Positions 5,097 to 6,438 of a stretch of DNA of 6,438 bases are shown here, piece by piece. The DNA is from Betaproteobacteria bacterium (GTDB taxonomy: Bacteria; Pseudomonadota; Gammaproteobacteria; Burkholderiales; SG8-41). Position 1 is the first letter of the stretch; each line of letters starts with the position of its first letter. The notes below the pieces were generated by a model that saw nothing but the letters and a program-made list of their open reading frames with translations, had not been told where the DNA came from and did no database searches. The DNA lies in assembly GCA_028292065.1 (NCBI GenBank), contig JAQGNC010000325.1, positions 1 to 6,438 of the forward strand, read 5' to 3'. The position numbers were made by a program, and so were the translations under genes.

Positions 5097-5920
5097 GGAG
5101 ACGGATTGCGGCGGCTACATTCGCGCTCGCGGCGCTTGCGCTCTCGCCGTATGCGCTCGCGCAGAAGTTCATCACCGTCGCATCGACCACTTCGACCGAG
5201 CAGTCGGGTCTGTTCAAGCACCTCCTGCCGGTCTTCGAGAAGAAAAGCGGCATCCAGGTGCGCGTCGTGGCGGTCGGTACAGGCCAGGCGCTGGACCTCG
5301 CGCGGCGCGGCGATGCCGACGTCGTGTTCGTGCACGCGAGATCGGCGGAAGAGAAGTTCCTCAGTGAAGGCCACGGCGTGAAGCGCCTGCCGGTGATGTA
5401 CAACGACTTCGTGCTGATCGGTCCAAAATCCGATCCTGCGAAGATCGCCGGCAGCAAAGACATCCTCGATGCGTTGAAGAAGATCAGGGACCGGGGCGCG
5501 CCTTTCGTCTCGCGCGGCGACCGCAGCGGCACCCACATCGCCGAGCTCGACCTGTGGAAAGCCGCGGGCATCGATATCGCCAAAGACAAGGGACCGTGGT
5601 ATCGCGACACCGGGCAAGGCATGGGACCCGCGCTCAACACCGCGTCGTCGATGGGTGCGTACCTGCTCGCGGATCGCGGCACCTGGCTCGCGTTCAGGAA
5701 TCGCGGTGATCTCGCGATCCTGGTCGAAGGCGACAAGCGCCTTTTCAATCAGTACGGCGTGATGCTCGTCAATCCCGAGAAGCATGCGAGCGTGAAACGC
5801 GCCGAAGGCCAGGCGTTCGTGGACTGGCTGGTCTCGCCCGAAGGGCAGAAAACGATCGCCGACTACAAGATCAACGGCGAACAGTTGTTCTATCCGAACG
5901 CGAATCAGCCGGGCGCGTGA
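5087..5920 (+). CDS. tupA: Tungstate-binding periplasmic protein TupA
   Basis: This 277-aa protein has a Sec signal peptide (basic MDLRRR, hydrophobic core, likely cleavage after ALA at residue 25). The mature protein is a PBP-like domain that binds the oxyanion in the periplasm and delivers it to TupB. Family hallmarks are VASTTSTEQSGLF (31-43, the Thr/Ser-rich oxyanion loop), VGTGQALDLARRGDADVVFVH (63-83 region), YNDFVLIGP (105-113), SRGDRSGTH (142-150) and GMGPALNTASSMGAYLL (178-194 region). Length and motif order match TupA, and there is no lipobox. TupA proteins are known for high affinity for tungstate over molybdate, but selectivity here is inferred from family membership only. It is last in the operon, overlaps tupC by 10 bases, and has no terminator after it, so transcription may continue into mobB. 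Confidence 0.93.
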   Translation: MDLRRRIAAATFALAALALSPYALAQKFITVASTTSTEQSGLFKHLLPVFEKKSGIQVRVVAVGTGQALDLARRGDADVVFVHARSAEEKFLSEGHGVKRLPVMYNDFVLIGPKSDPAKIAGSKDILDALKKIRDRGAPFVSRGDRSGTHIAELDLWKAAGIDIAKDKGPWYRDTGQGMGPALNTASSMGAYLLADRGTWLAFRNRGDLAILVEGDKRLFNQYGVMLVNPEKHASVKRAEGQAFVDWLVSPEGQKTIADYKINGEQLFYPNANQPGA

Positions 5921-5938
5921 TTCGAACACGCCGCTTGC

Positions 5939-5944
5939 TAGAAT
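5939..5944 (+). promoter_or_regulatory. Candidate -10 box for mobB
   Basis: TAGAAT followed by CG lies 30 bases before the mobB ATG, in the 54-bp gap after tupA. No convincing -35 hexamer is seen upstream. With no terminator in this gap, mobB may be served by both this site and read-through from tupBCA. Confidence 0.35.
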
Positions 5945-5974
5945 CGCTCTTACCGCACGGACACGTCAGCACGC

Positions 5975-6438
5975 ATGAAGATCTTCGGATTCGCAGGGTA
6001 TTCCGGCAGCGGCAAGACCACGCTGATCGAGCAGCTCATCCCGCTGATCACCGCGCGGGGGTTGAAGGTGTCGCTGATCAAGCACGCGCATCACAGCTTC
6101 GACGTCGATCAGCCGGGCAAGGATTCGCACCGGCATCGTGTCGCAGGCTGCAGCGAAGTGCTCATCACCTCGTCGCGCCGGTGGGCGCTCATGCACGAGC
6201 TCCGCGGCGCTCCTGAGCCCGATCTCGCCGAACAGGTGAAACACCTGTCGCCGTGCGACCTGCTGCTCGTCGAAGGTTACAAGCGCGAGCGCATCCCGAA
6301 GCTCGAAGTCTATCGGGCGCAAGTCGGCGAGCCGCTCATCCACCCTGACTACGAGAACGTGGTCGCGATCGCGACCGACCGGAAGCTCGACACCGCGCTG
6401 CCGCAGTTCGACCTGAATTCGCCGGCGCCGATCGCCGA
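5975..6438 (+). CDS. mobB: Molybdopterin-guanine dinucleotide biosynthesis adaptor protein MobB (3' end beyond window)
   Basis: The frame from the ATG at 5975 is open to the window end (154 codons plus two bases). MobB proteins are usually about 170 aa, so only a short tail should be missing. It is a P-loop GTP-binding protein that assists MobA in attaching GMP to molybdopterin, forming the dinucleotide cofactor that bacterial formate dehydrogenases carry. Visible hallmarks are Walker A GYSGSGKTTL (8-17), SLIKHAHHSFDVDQPGKDSH (33-52), the AGCSEVLITSSRRW segment (57-70) and DLLLVEGYK (95-103), whose VEGYK is a family signature. The start is set by the short beta strand MKIFGFAG just before the P-loop. 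No clear ribosome site precedes it; the leader from the candidate -10 would be short. The antisense ORF across this stretch (5966-6343) is a shadow. Confidence 0.95.
   Translation, partial: MKIFGFAGYSGSGKTTLIEQLIPLITARGLKVSLIKHAHHSFDVDQPGKDSHRHRVAGCSEVLITSSRRWALMHELRGAPEPDLAEQVKHLSPCDLLLVEGYKRERIPKLEVYRAQVGEPLIHPDYENVVAIATDRKLDTALPQFDLNSPAPIA

Noticed and set aside
4664..5929. 421-aa open frame on the minus strand across tupC and tupA
   Set aside because: It is an antisense shadow of two well-supported genes in GC-rich DNA; its translation is Arg/Asp/Glu-rich with no recognisable domain or membrane pattern.

Overview
This is a high-GC, densely packed bacterial segment. It most likely comes from a betaproteobacterium (Burkholderiales/Rhodocyclales-like). 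That placement rests on GC-rich third codon positions, the form of the formate dehydrogenase subunits (a beta subunit ending in a GWGTAY-type tail, and a long gamma subunit with an N-terminal extension), and the MoeA N-terminus. It is inferred from protein style, not from a marker gene. The theme throughout is a molybdenum/tungsten enzyme and the supply of its metal and cofactor.

Region 1 (1-1682, + strand) is the 3' end of a membrane-bound formate dehydrogenase operon. It holds the last codons of the probable iron-sulfur (beta) subunit, an 80-aa lipoprotein, the cytochrome b (gamma) subunit with four candidate heme histidines, and an 82-aa exported Lys/Ala/Glu-rich helical protein. Stops and starts overlap (ATGA) at two of the junctions, so this is one transcript. 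A strong hairpin at 1697-1729 ends it and, read the other way, also ends the next operon.

Region 2 (1770-3487, - strand) is moeA, the metal-inserting step of molybdenum cofactor synthesis, translationally coupled (TGATG) to a small VOC/glyoxalase-fold protein of unknown substrate.

Region 3 (3488-3674) is a 187-bp divergent control region. It carries a -10-like box on each strand and a short imperfect inverted repeat.

Region 4 (3675-5920, + strand) is a complete tungstate-type ABC importer in the order permease (tupB), ATPase (tupC), periplasmic binding protein (tupA). Region 5 (5975 to the window end) is the start of mobB, a P-loop GTPase linked to molybdopterin dinucleotide cofactor formation; the window edge cuts it off.

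Read together, TupABC would import tungstate (or molybdate), MoeA would insert the metal into molybdopterin, and MobB would assist formation of the dinucleotide cofactor. That cofactor would serve the formate dehydrogenase, whose gamma subunit passes electrons to quinone. The parts are individually familiar. The least described pieces are the two small exported proteins flanking the gamma subunit and the VOC protein coupled to moeA. I saw no mobile element, CRISPR array, tRNA or rRNA.
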